Shown here: positions 36,590 through 47,400 of the stretch, piece by piece
Numbering within the stretch: the stretch's first letter is position 1
How the letters are laid out: each line of letters starts with the position of its first letter
Origin: Sodiomyces alkalinus F11
Taxonomy: Eukaryota; Ascomycota; Sordariomycetes; Glomerellales; Plectosphaerellaceae
Reading direction: 5' to 3'
DNA: 64,000 bases
Assembly (NCBI RefSeq): GCF_003711515.1
Contig: NW_021167081.1
Span: 1,352,236 to 1,416,235, forward strand
The notes under the pieces: model-generated
What the model was told of the DNA's origin: nothing
The model's database searches: none
Seen by the model: only the letters and a program-made list of their open reading frames with translations
Program-made: the position numbers and the translations under genes

Positions 36590-37734
36590 CTACTATAAAC
36601 TATATCCACGAAGCTTAAAGTTACCGCCGAAGCGCTCGGTATCCCGCGGCTAGAGTCTACTAGGTAATAGGCCGATTGGATCTTCTATATTAAGTTATAT
36701 ATATAGGGTATAAAGGTCTAGGCCTTACTCGACCCTAATAGGCCGGAGTAGCTAGATAACCGACCCGAGTACGTTATACCTATATCTATCGACTAGCTAC
36801 GCGAAAAATATACCTAGGTTATTAACGGGGTGCCGACCTCTCCTACCACGTTAGAACTAATCGAGCTCGCTAAGCTAGAAGGCTATAAGGTTACGGCACG
36901 TAATTAAAAGCTCGCCCGATCGATTAAGGCACTTAATAAAGCTAATTATATACTTAAAGCGACTATTAAGACCTCTACCTACTAATAAGCCGTTAAGGAA
37001 GCTATTAAGAAGTACCCTAGTTATAAAAAGGGGAAATAAAACCGTTAGTTCACGATACGCTAAATAATAAAGGAATTAAAGAAATACTTCGCTCCTAGCG
37101 TACTATGTTTAGCTAAGGAGGTTCGTCGAGCCTACGATAAGCACCTTTAGGATACCCGAAGAGCTAATATAAAGGTGGTAGCGTGGTATACGGAGTAGAA
37201 TACTCTTATCCGGCGCTATTATTAATATAAAGTTAACGACGTCAAGAGTTCTATAGCTATCCGTAACTTCCTCGTTATAATAAGGCAGCGTTTTACCCCG
37301 GCTTAAGTAAAGGCTAAGTTCCACGAATTAATCCGTAAGAAGAATAAGGACGAAGTAATTAACGATATTCTAATATACGGCCACGAATTTAACGCGATTA
37401 TAAGCGTACCTAGCCTTAATAGAATTAGGTATAGCGTTTACGCTACCCTAGGTAACCGCTCCGACAAAGACGATGATAGTAGTAGAAAAGGGAAGAAAGG
37501 TAAGGGTAAGGGGTATAAATACCCCTATAATAGGACTTATTCGTGGAAGCCGGAGCTTTATAATAGAGTAGAGTATACTCTTATAGGTAAATATAAGTAG
37601 TAGCTATCCGTGTAGATAAGCGATAATTATATTAAACGAATCCGGAAAGAGCTATAGTAATAAAAGTAGAAAAGTCTACGAGAAACCCTATTAAAGAAGG
37701 GATAGAGAAGCGCCGGTAAGAGTAGCGATAAGGG
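36590..37734 (+). pseudogene. gag region of Copia A, first part (RIP-mutated)
   Basis: Plus-strand frames interrupted by TAG/TAA read as a charged, helical Gag-like polypeptide rich in Lys, Glu and Ala. It ends with a basic stretch (KGKGYKYPYNRTYSWK) and a degraded knuckle-like segment before it is cut by element B. Confidence 0.6.
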
Positions 37735-37739
37735 TAACG
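37735..37739. repeat. Target-site duplication of Copia B (left)
   Basis: TAACG, repeated at 44124-44128 directly after the right LTR of B. Confidence 0.85.
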
Positions 37740-38003
37740 TGTCGCATAGGCACACGGACCACGACGTGGTCTATAGGGGATCCAGGGGGGATCCACGCTA
37801 TAACTAAGGGCTTCGAATATAATAGGGGCGGATACCGGAAAAGACCGGATAGGATCCAAATAACTTAGTACCCATAACAGAGTCTTCACCACCTAAATTA
37901 AGGGTATAAGAGACTCTCCTAGATATACCTTAATATAATACATATATATAAGATTTCTGCTCTACTAAGTTAAGTATTTAAAGTGCCTATTTAACGTGCG
38001 ATA
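37740..38003 (+). repeat. 5' LTR of Copia B
   Basis: 264 bp, starting TGTCGCATAG. It is more heavily mutated than the 3' copy: the 3' copy keeps a CACACACACGAG stretch where this one reads CATATATATAAG. Confidence 0.9.
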
Positions 38004-38059
38004 GTTATAAGGCCGGTTTATAACGCCTAAACGATAGATATTAATAAGGCTACCCCTAT

Positions 38060-39620
38060 TTCACTATAAAGAAGTAATCACGTCTATATAAGCACTCTTA
38101 AATAACTACTATCGAACTAATCAGAGTAATTAAGAGATTAATTAACCTACCTATTAATTAACTAACCGATAAACGATAATCTAGTAAAGATATCTTCTAA
38201 CGTATCTAATGCCGAATAGAAGGCGGCCGCTACTACCCTCGTTAACTAGAGGGATTAGGCAATTTAGGAACGCGCCGTACACGGTAAATCGGCCTCCTAC
38301 TAGGATAACTACCTTAATCTAAAGCTAAGCGATAAGGAAGCTAACGCCTATCTCCTCCTTATACCTATGCCCCCTAACGTTCGTAAATATAAAGCCCTCG
38401 CCGCGGACCCTAACACGGAGGAGGCCACGGCCACTACCGTCACGGCTACTCCGTCTTCCACTATCACGCTAAAGGGCGATAAGGCCACGGATACTATAGA
38501 CACCGCCGCCACGACCGCTACTACGGCGGCCACGGCCGCCGGTAAGAGGAAAACGGCCGCTCGCCAGAAGGCTACGGCTATAATAAAAGAACTAACGACT
38601 AGGACGCCCACGTCTATTAATAACCTCTCTAAAAAGGGGCGCACGCGCTACCTATAAGATCGCCGTATATACCGCGAGGATAAGGCAGACTATAACGCGT
38701 AGCAGAAAGAGTTTAATAAGATACGCTCTTATATTAAAAGGACTATATACACTATATTATATAACCTCCTCGCTTAGTTATAGGATAATACCGTAAATAA
38801 CCCGCGGGCCTAGATTACTCTCCTACACGCGTATATAGGACTAATACCTATAAACCTCCGTAAAGAAGCCTTAGTCCTATACCGACGATACACTATACCT
38901 ATAAAGGCTATACCTAAGGATATAGACACTTAGGTAGTAAGCTAGAAAACAGTAATAATATACTATAAATATATAGGCGTTTTAGAGCTATTAAGCGCGG
39001 ACTATTAGGTAGAAGACGCGTTAAAAGCTATTAGACCTATTACCTAGGAATAAAGTAATAACTACCTAATAAATAACTACGATAAGATTACGGAAAATAA
39101 GCTAACGATTAACGACTTCGTAAAGGCTTTAAGGGCGGTTCTTAGTAATATAAAGAGCCTATAATCCTCCGCTATAAAGCCTAGAGTTAGGAGAGGCACC
39201 TTTAACACCCTTAGGAACCTCCCCGATACTAAGGATACTACTACTACTAATAATAAAGATAATAAAAAGCGTCCTCGTAGCGATACGTCCTTAAAGGCTA
39301 TCCCTCCCGTAATAAGGAGGCCCTATAAGATATACGAAAACATCTATACTACCGCCGCCTATTAGTACGTAAGGCCGGATATACGCCCTTATACCTAGTA
39401 TAGCCGTAAGGATATTATAAAGGTCGCGGAAAAGAAGATAAGTATTTATAGTTTTAAAAGCCGCGTGGACACCGCGATATAGAAGAGGCGGGAAGCAGCA
39501 GCTACTACCGCTAATAAGATAAAGGAAATCCAGGAAGATTAACTCTATAATACTACGCCTACTATAGTTTATAAGGACCTATCCGTCACTATGATAGAGA
39601 GATTAAGAGCCCCCCTAACC
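38060..39620 (+). pseudogene. gag of Copia B (RIP-mutated)
   Basis: Stop-interrupted plus-strand frame. A 96-codon open piece at 38367-38657 is Thr/Ala/Lys-rich (a charged linker). Downstream parts read as helical Gag with motifs such as NDFVKALRAVLSNIKSL. No zinc knuckle is clear. Confidence 0.6.
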
Positions 39621-39639
39621 TAAAGGGTAACGCGTTATC

Positions 39640-41200
39640 GTATAACGACACTATTAAGATTATAATAAGAATAGGGGATATCCCTTTCTATTAACTAAGC
39701 CAGAGCGCTATTACACTACGCGATCCTAGACTTAGGATCGTTAATCTATATCTTTAATAATTAAGGCCGTTTTACGGCCGTTAGACTACCCACGGTTAAT
39801 TTATTAACGCTTTAGGTGGGTACTTATAAGGCTCCTATCCTTAGATACGGAGACGTTAAGCTGCGTGTATAATCTCTAACAGGCATAAAAAGGCTACTAC
39901 GCCTCCGTGACGTCGTATACTATAAGGAATTCGTTACTAATATCGTCTCGGAACGCTAGCTACGCCTATAAGGCTACCGCTAGGACACTATAAATAATAC
40001 TATCGTTAGCTCCGCCGATAACCGGCCTATCTATAAGCTACTAGATATCCACGGCCAGTATATAATCGAGCGCGCGGAAGCTATAGCCGCCACTGCGTTC
40101 GCGGTCTCGGCAAAGTATCCCCGCGATAACCCGTATAGAAGATCACGATAACCGCGGTAACCGCAGAAGACCACGGTATAACGGTAGCACGAACGCCTTG
40201 GCTACTACGGCACCGATACTCTTGTAGAGATCGTCGACGCCACTTAGGGGGTAAAGATAAAAGGACCTCGTATAACAGACTATAACGCGTATAGGTAATT
40301 ATAAATACCTACGTAAATCCGGCAGATACTATCCCTTTACCCGTTAAAGCCCGGAGAGGCCCTAGCTATTAATTTTCACGATCTAGAAAAGGCGGAGCCG
40401 TTAGCAGGCGGCCTGTATAAGTCTATTATATTCGTTATAAACGTGTATATAGGTTATACGTGGGATTACTACCTATAAAAAAGAGACTAAAGCTCTATCC
40501 TATACGCGTTAAAAAACGTTTTTACCTTATATAAGACCTAATTCGACGTCCGGCCACGTATCCTATAAGCCGATTCCAAGGTATTTTAGCACCCAGAAGT
40601 TGTTACTTTCCTCGCTAGTAAGGGGGTAGAAGGCTAGCTATTAGCACTATATTCACAGGATTAAAACGGCGTTACAGAACGGATTAAAGGCATAGTTAAG
40701 AGAAAGGCGAGGGCTATAAGGATTAGAGCCAATCTGCCTATATCTATCTAGCCTAAGATCTTTAAGACTACTATATATCTATATAACAGGACGCTATAAT
40801 ATATTAATAACTAGCGAACGCTATATAAAGGCCTACGCGGCTATTAACCTAACCTCACGCACCTATAAGCTTACGGCTATAAAGCCTTTATAAAAACGCG
40901 CGATGCCTAAGCTAAAAGGAACCGCCTATAAAGGCTAGAACCAAAGGCATAGATCGGTTATCACGTCGGATACTAATCCTCGAATAGCTTCCGTATTTAG
41001 CTACTATACCTAACGGATATTATCACTATAAGAGACGTAGTCTTTAACGAAGACGAGACATTTAACGGCAGGATTAAAACGCTATAAGCCATAGCTTCCG
41101 CTAAGGAAATCGGGGAACGCCTATAATCCATCCGTATTACCTAATCTAATAAGACCGCGAATAGGCTACTATTAAGGGGTATAGCCGTAAACGTATTAGA
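39640..41200 (+). pseudogene. protease-integrase region of Copia B (RIP-mutated)
   Basis: After a protease-like segment (AILDLGS, where DSG/DHG would be expected; then FNN and GRFTAVRLPTVN), the frame shows LRDVVYYKEFVTNIVSERQL, typical of the protease-integrase junction in fungal Copia. An integrase core follows (IFVINVYIGYTWDYYL, then KTIYLYNRTL). TAG/TAA stops are frequent. Confidence 0.7.
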
Positions 41201-41204
41201 TCTC

Positions 41205-41600
41205 GAGTCGGAAGACTCTAACGCCACCGCTATTACTACGGGTAAAGGCGAGGCCGTCGCTATTACTATAAAAGAGGCTATTACTATTACTATAGACTAT
41301 ACCGCTATTACTACGGGCACCGCTATTACTACGGGCACCGCTATTACTACGGACACTACTATTACTATAAGAGAAGATTATACCACCGCTATTACTACGG
41401 GTAAAGGCGACGCCACCGCTATTACTACGGATAAAGGCGAGGCCGTCGCTATTACTACGAGAGAGGCTACTACTATTACTACAGATAAGGTTCTAAATCT
41501 ATAGCCTAGTTATTAGGCTATAGATTTAGAACCTCGTAACTCAAACGCCACCGTTATTACTACGGGAAAGGCCACCGCTACTACTACGGACACCTTATAG
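41205..41600 (+). repeat. GCTATTACTACGG minisatellite in the integrase-RT spacer of Copia B
   Basis: Imperfect tandem units built on GCTATTACTACGGGCACC and GGTAAAGGCGAGGCCGTC recur many times. They encode repeats of Ala-Ile-Thr-Thr and Gly-Lys-Gly-Glu-Ala-Val, so the spacer between integrase and RT was probably a variable-length linker. Confidence 0.8.
41489..41533. repeat. Perfect 20-bp inverted repeat with 5-nt loop
   Basis: Bases 41489-41508 are exactly complementary to 41514-41533, with loop GTTAT. The hairpin sits inside the minisatellite spacer of Copia B. The perfect match despite heavy mutation around it is unusual. Confidence 0.9.
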
Positions 41601-41609
41601 TTTACTATT

Positions 41610-43710
41610 ACCAGGTTTAAACCGTTTCCCACGCCTTTAATATCCCCGGAAGATCCCGCACACGCGTTCCTTATAGCGTTAGCGGTAGTCAGTGGAATTA
41701 AGGTGGAAGAATACGATAACTACTAACGGATAGCCGCGGATACCCCTAGGGGGTGCCTATCGGCCGCACGCCCGTCGGCCGCGCGCCTATCTATCGCGAG
41801 AACCATCGTAAGTCTATACACGACTAAGAAGGTCCAGAACAATAACGCCTAGAAGGCGTTCTTTAACGCTAGCAGGACTTATAACCCCACACGTGCGAGG
41901 AAGTAAGCTATTAACGACGGCGACGTCGGTGCTATAGATCCCCCTTATATCTCCTAGCCACTATCGCACGTAACCCGCGAGGATCTCCCGCCTCTACTAA
42001 ACCACCACCACGATATACGCCTCTACCCGTTACGGGAGCGGTAGTTACAGGCTAAGGGAGAACACCTCGAGGGGCACCGATAGATAGGCTACTAGCAGGA
42101 GGAGAGTAGTTATCAGGCTAATAAATAATAAGTCCTCGTCTATAGATAGGTATATACCTATAAATTTAATAAGGAGGGCACCCTCCTTAAGTATAAGGCA
42201 CGCTTTATAGTCCGAGAGGATTAATAAAAACAGTTAGAGACTAAAGATAACTACACCGTAATGCTAGCCTTATAGTCCTTCCGTATACTAATAGCGATCG
42301 CCGCCCGATTTAACCTAAAGATAAGGCAGTTCGACGCTATTAACGCGTTCGTTAACGCTAGCCTTAAGGAAGAGGTATTCATAAAGATACCGCAAGGCTA
42401 CGAAGTACTAGGTAAGGTCCTACTACTACGGAAAGCCCTCTTCGGCTTAAGGGTATCGCCACTACTATAGTAAGAGGAATTTAGCGGCACGCTATAAAGG
42501 ATAGAATTTACGGCCGTGCCTAATAACCCCTATATTATACTCCGCGACGGTTTAATCCTATTCTTCTACGTCGACGATATCGGACTTATCTACTATAGAG
42601 ATCGTAAGACTAACGCCGACTACCTTAAGGCCGCCCTTAAGCGAAGCTATAGGTTATTAGAAGGCGAGGAAATCCGCTAATTCCTAGGAATTAAGGTCCT
42701 AAGGGATAGAGCCACCCGTAGATTATAGCTATTATAATCCTCCTATCTAGAGAAAATCGCGGTTAAATACTACGCAGATATACTCTACCGAAAACCACTA
42801 AAGGTCCCGTTATTAACGATAGAGCCGCTAATACCCCGCGATAGTATATACGCGTCGATTCCCGAGGTCCGCTAATACCAGGGTATAATCGGTTCTATCC
42901 TATATACCGCTATTATAATAAGACCCGATATCGCGTTCGCCTATTTAAAGCTTTCCTAATATAATGTTAACCCCTCCTCCGACCACCTTAAGAGGGCTTA
43001 ATAAGTACTGCTATTCCTATATCACACAAAACACCACTACCTAGAATTCGGCGGGGATAGGCTCTTCCTAATAGTAAGCGACGCGTCCTTTAGAGATAAC
43101 CCAGACTATAAGAGTTTATAGAGATATACGATAAAGCTCTTCGGGGGAACCGTTAACTAGAAGGCGGGTAAGTAATCAACAGTAACGACGTCGTTAATAG
43201 AGTCGGAACTGCTCGCTCTTACCAAAACAGCTAAGGAGACGCTATTCGTTAGCCGGATATTAAGGGATTTAGAGCTTCGGTTAGACTAATAATAACTACA
43301 GCTATACTACGATAATTAACAGACTATTAACCTCGTTAATAAGAAGGCATAACGTCTACGAATAAGGCTACGGCACGTCGATATTTATAACTAGTAGGCA
43401 CGTTAGTCAGTATAGCAGGGCCTCTTTAAGGTTACGTATATTAACACGAAGGAGATAATCGCGGACGGTTTAACAAAGGCATTACCGGAGGCAGGGATTA
43501 AAAGACTATAGTAATAGCTTAATTTAACGGATTAAAAGAATCGTATCGAGTAGTCTAAACGACTATACGAAGAGATTAAACGCGCTAAAGCCACGGTCGC
43601 AGCGACTACGAAGGCCCCCGAGGACGTAGCAGATCCGATAGATATAGATCCGATTAAGCAGATCCGGCTAATCAGGATCGAGGAACCAATTAAGATAGAA
43701 TTAAATTAAA
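41610..43710 (+). pseudogene. reverse transcriptase-RNase H of Copia B (RIP-mutated)
   Basis: Recognisable Copia RT: FDAINAFVNASLKEEVFIKI, PQGYEVLGKVLLLRKALFGL, FFYVDDIGLIYY (42561 onward). The RNase H part includes VSDASFRDNPDYKSL, SLIESELLALTKTAKE and RHVDIYN. Many stops replace Gln and Trp. Confidence 0.85.
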
Positions 43711-43851
43711 CGGTTAAACAGGGCGGATTTAAATCCCTTTTACGAGGGCGTTTTCCCTTAACTATTAATTTTATAATAGAAAAGTTAAGAGAGTTTAGTT
43801 TAAACCGAAGCCTCTAATTAGTCAGTTAACCTGAGAAGACCCACCTTAACT

Positions 43852-43860
43852 AAGGGGGTG
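43852..43860 (+). promoter_or_regulatory. Polypurine tract of Copia B
   Basis: AAGGGGGTG directly precedes the 3' LTR. The same AGGGGGTG word precedes the 3' LTRs of A and D, where plus-strand DNA synthesis would be primed. Confidence 0.7.
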
Positions 43861-44123
43861 TATCGTATAGACACACGGACCACGACGTAGTCTATAAGGG
43901 ATCCAGGGGGGATCCACGTTATAACTAAGGGCTTCGGATATAATAGGGGCGGATACCGGAAAAGACCGGATAGGATCCAAATGACTTAGTACCCATAACA
44001 GAGTCTTCACCACCCAAATTAAGGGTATAAGAGACTCTCCCAGATATAACTTAACACAATACACACACACGAGATTTCTGCTCTACTAAGTTAATCATTC
44101 AAGTGCCTATTTGACGTGCGATA
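43861..44123 (+). repeat. 3' LTR of Copia B
   Basis: 263 bp, starting TATCGTATAG (TG mutated to TA). It matches the 5' LTR with mostly C/T and G/A differences and one single-base length difference near its 3' end. Confidence 0.9.
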
Positions 44124-44128
44124 TAACG

Positions 44129-44426
44129 GATACCCCTTAAAGGTTATTATAACTATCTTAGATCTAACCCTTATTTACGATATAGGAGAAGTTCCCGGTA
44201 TCTACGCGGCGCTATAATCTAGCGCCTACCCGCTTTTATATAGCACCCTTTTAGATAACTACGGCGCGATATACTTAGTTAATTTAATTAACCTGCTTAT
44301 TCCCGGATCTTTTATCCTAATAGACGGCACTATTAAATCTAGCACCATGGAATTCCCTATTATCGGTAAAGGTAAACGGATCTTTAAAGGCCTCCTTAAT
44401 AGACTATTAGAGAAGGAAGACTTAGC
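44129..44426 (+). pseudogene. protease region of Copia A, continued after B
   Basis: The frame resumes the A element (LLDNYGAIYLVN, SFILIDGTIKSSTMEFPIIG, KGKRIFKGLLN), the fungal Copia protease pattern. It breaks off at about 44426 where the reverse Gypsy sequence begins. Confidence 0.65.
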
Positions 44427-47400
44427 GGGTTAGTTATAGTCCTACGATGCTTTAGGTATATCGTGGTCCTATAGTGCTCCCGCTATATCGAGCTTCTGCT
44501 TAAAGTAGGTGTTAATAAGCTTATTTAGTATATTATATTTTGGCTCCTATATATTCTCCGCATCGTCGTAGCCGGCCTATTTAATAAGGTATTAGCGCCG
44601 TCTCCCTTAGTAGCGATAGTTTAAGATTACTTTAACCTTATATTCGTTAGAGTCCGGTTTTACGTCGATATCCTATAATTCGGGTATCTTTCTATCACGG
44701 GTCCTCTATAGTTCTAGTAAGGAGATAGGGAAAACGTTATAGATCCTTATAGTCTTCGGGAGGGCGAGTTAATACGCTAGTCTATATATGCCTATAACCT
44801 TAGTGATTTTATACGGTCCGATAAACTTATCGCTGAGTTTCTTTAAAGACCTACACTATCGGATATTCTTCGTAGAGAGTAAGACGTATTCGTTAACCGT
44901 AAATTATCTCTGGGTCCTCCTATCGTTATAGTATTATTTATACGTTCCTTAGACTTTTTTAATTAAGTCTATAAGGGAGTGGCGGCTAGCTATAAGTTAC
45001 TCCGCGCGTGTCTTGGCCTTAGCTAAATAAGCCTCCCCCGCCCTAGGTAATTAGATTTTGTTAGGGCCCCTCGGGTTATAACCTATTAGTATATCCACGG
45101 GTATTTATCGTATAGCGGAGTACCACGCCGTGTTATAAGTGAATTCCGTAAGGGCTAAGCGGTCTATCCAGTTATTCTATTCCTAGTAGTAGAAGACCCT
45201 AAGATAGTATTCCACGTTCTGGTTCTATCTCTCTATCTAGCTATTAGTCTACGGGTGCTACGCCGTGGATAAGTATCGCTTAGTACCGAAGTAACAGTAA
45301 AAGGTAGCCTAAAAACGGCTTATAAATAAGGACCCTTAGTCGAATATAATCCTATTAGGGACCCCGAAGGTTCGAAAGATATAATACTATAATATGTCCG
45401 TAAGTCCCTCGGCAGTAAGGCTACTACTTATAGAGATATATAACGCGTACTTTATTAGATAGTATACGATAACGAGAATCGCGTCGTGTTTCCTACCTCT
45501 ATTATGGATAGGCGGTAGTCCTGTGATAAAGTTAATCGAAATCTCTGCGAAAGAATAATCTAAAATAGGAAGACTTGTTAGCTCGCCGTATAGCTTATAA
45601 TACCGTGGTTTTATTTATTAGTATATTACGTAGGTAGGTATAAATTCTCTTATATCTTAAGGGAGGTAGTCCTAAAAGTAAAAGCCTGATACGCGCTTTA
45701 CGGTACGGGTGACCCCGTAATAACTAGCATTAGGTCTATCGTGGAAAGCTTATAGCACTTTATCTCGTAGCCTCGAATAGTTTAGCACGAATACTTATCC
45801 CTTAAAACGGAGGACGCCCTTGATATCTCTAGACTAGTATCCCTTCGTGGCTATATCGCCGTGGACCTCCCGCTACTAGTTATAGAAGGGGTCTTCGGCT
45901 TACGCCTTAATAACCTTTTCTACTAGGGTAGGGTTAGTCGGCGCTATAGGTATATCTAGGTTCGCCGATACTATAGGTATATCGGGGTCCTATACGGTTC
46001 CCGTGCTAGTTACGGTAAGTATAAACTTCTTAGAGAATGACTCTACGGCGCGAGTCCGATCGCCGATTAAGGACTATTTGTAGGGAGTATACTACGGCTT
46101 CCGCGAGAGGCTATTAGCGGGGTTTAACGTACCGGGCCTATACCTAATCTCGAAATTGGAAGGGGCTAGTTCTTCTAGCCACCGGGCGTGCTATCCCTTA
46201 AGCTTTAGCTTATTAAGAAGGTAACGATAGTTTAGGTAGTCCGTTAGAACTATAACAGGGCTCTAACTATAAGCGACGTAGTACCGCTATATCCGAAACG
46301 ATTTAATTATTACTATTAGCTTAGAATCGGGTATACTATAGTTTAGCTCGGCGCTATATAACTTTCGGGATATAAACGCGACGGGTCTTTATAAACTATC
46401 TTCTTACTAGCTTATCACCGCGCCGATAGCGAATATAGAGGTATCGGGTTTAATACGTATAAGTAGCGTAGGATTAAAATATTATAGCACCGGGGCGTCC
46501 TAGAATACTAGCTTTAACCGTTCGAATATAGTATAGACACGCGGGGATAGGCGTAGGAGTCCGGACTAAGTACCTTTTAAGAGGTCGGTAAGGGGGGTAG
46601 CCACCTTAGAATAGTTTTTAATAAAGCGCTTATAGAACCTAGTAAAACCGAGGAAGATTTAGATCTTCTTAATACTATTAGGCGTTTCCTAATCCCAGAT
46701 AGCCTTAACCCGCACGGGATCTATACGTACCCCGTTAGAGCTATAGATAAAATCGAGGAATTCTACGTCGCGAGTCTTAAATTCGTATTTATCGGGGTTA
46801 GCGTAGAGGGACTACTCCCGGAGCCTGGCTAGGACTTAACGTATATGCTTCCGGTGATCTTCTAAGCTATTACTATAGATAAGGATATCGTCTAAGTATA
46901 TAATATAGATCGTATTAACGTGTCCGGCGAGGGCTTAGTTAATATACCATTAAAAACTCGCGGGGGTATTAGTTAGGCTAAAGGGTATTATAAGGTATTT
47001 AAAGTGGCCGTATTTCGTGCGGAACGCTGTTTTCTATTCATCGCTAGCGCTAATCCGGAGCCGGTAGTAGGCGTCCTTAAGGTCTAGCTTAGTGTAGTAT
47101 TACGCCGAGGATAGACGGTCTAGAATCTTATAAATTAATAGTAGCGGGGTACGATCTTTAATAGTTACCTTATTTAATCCCCTATAGTCCACGTAGAGGC
47201 GTAACTTATTACCCTTTTTAGGGACGAATAGGATAGGGGCCCCGTAGGGACTAGACGATAGTTAGATCTAACCCTTACGGACGGCGTCTTAGATATACCA
47301 GCGGAGGACCTTAAGCTCTTATACGGCTAGTGGGTAGATAGGGCCGAAAGGGGGCTTCTTCCCTTCCTTAATTTTAATTACGTGGTCCTATTATTAATAG

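Larger units (their letters stand above)
37740..44123 (+). mobile_element. Copia element B, nested in A
   Basis: 6384 bp with LTRs of 264 and 263 bp and a TAACG duplication. Order on the plus strand is LTR, gag, protease, integrase, minisatellite spacer, reverse transcriptase, RNase H, polypurine tract, LTR: the Copia order, with integrase before RT. All frames are broken by stops where Gln or Trp codons are expected. The RT core FFYVDDI (42561-42581) is intact. Confidence 0.92.

Noticed and set aside
38348..38657. Open frames of about 97 codons on both strands in Copia B
   Set aside because: These are stop-free patches of a Thr/Ala-rich gag linker with few Gln/Trp codons, not independent genes.
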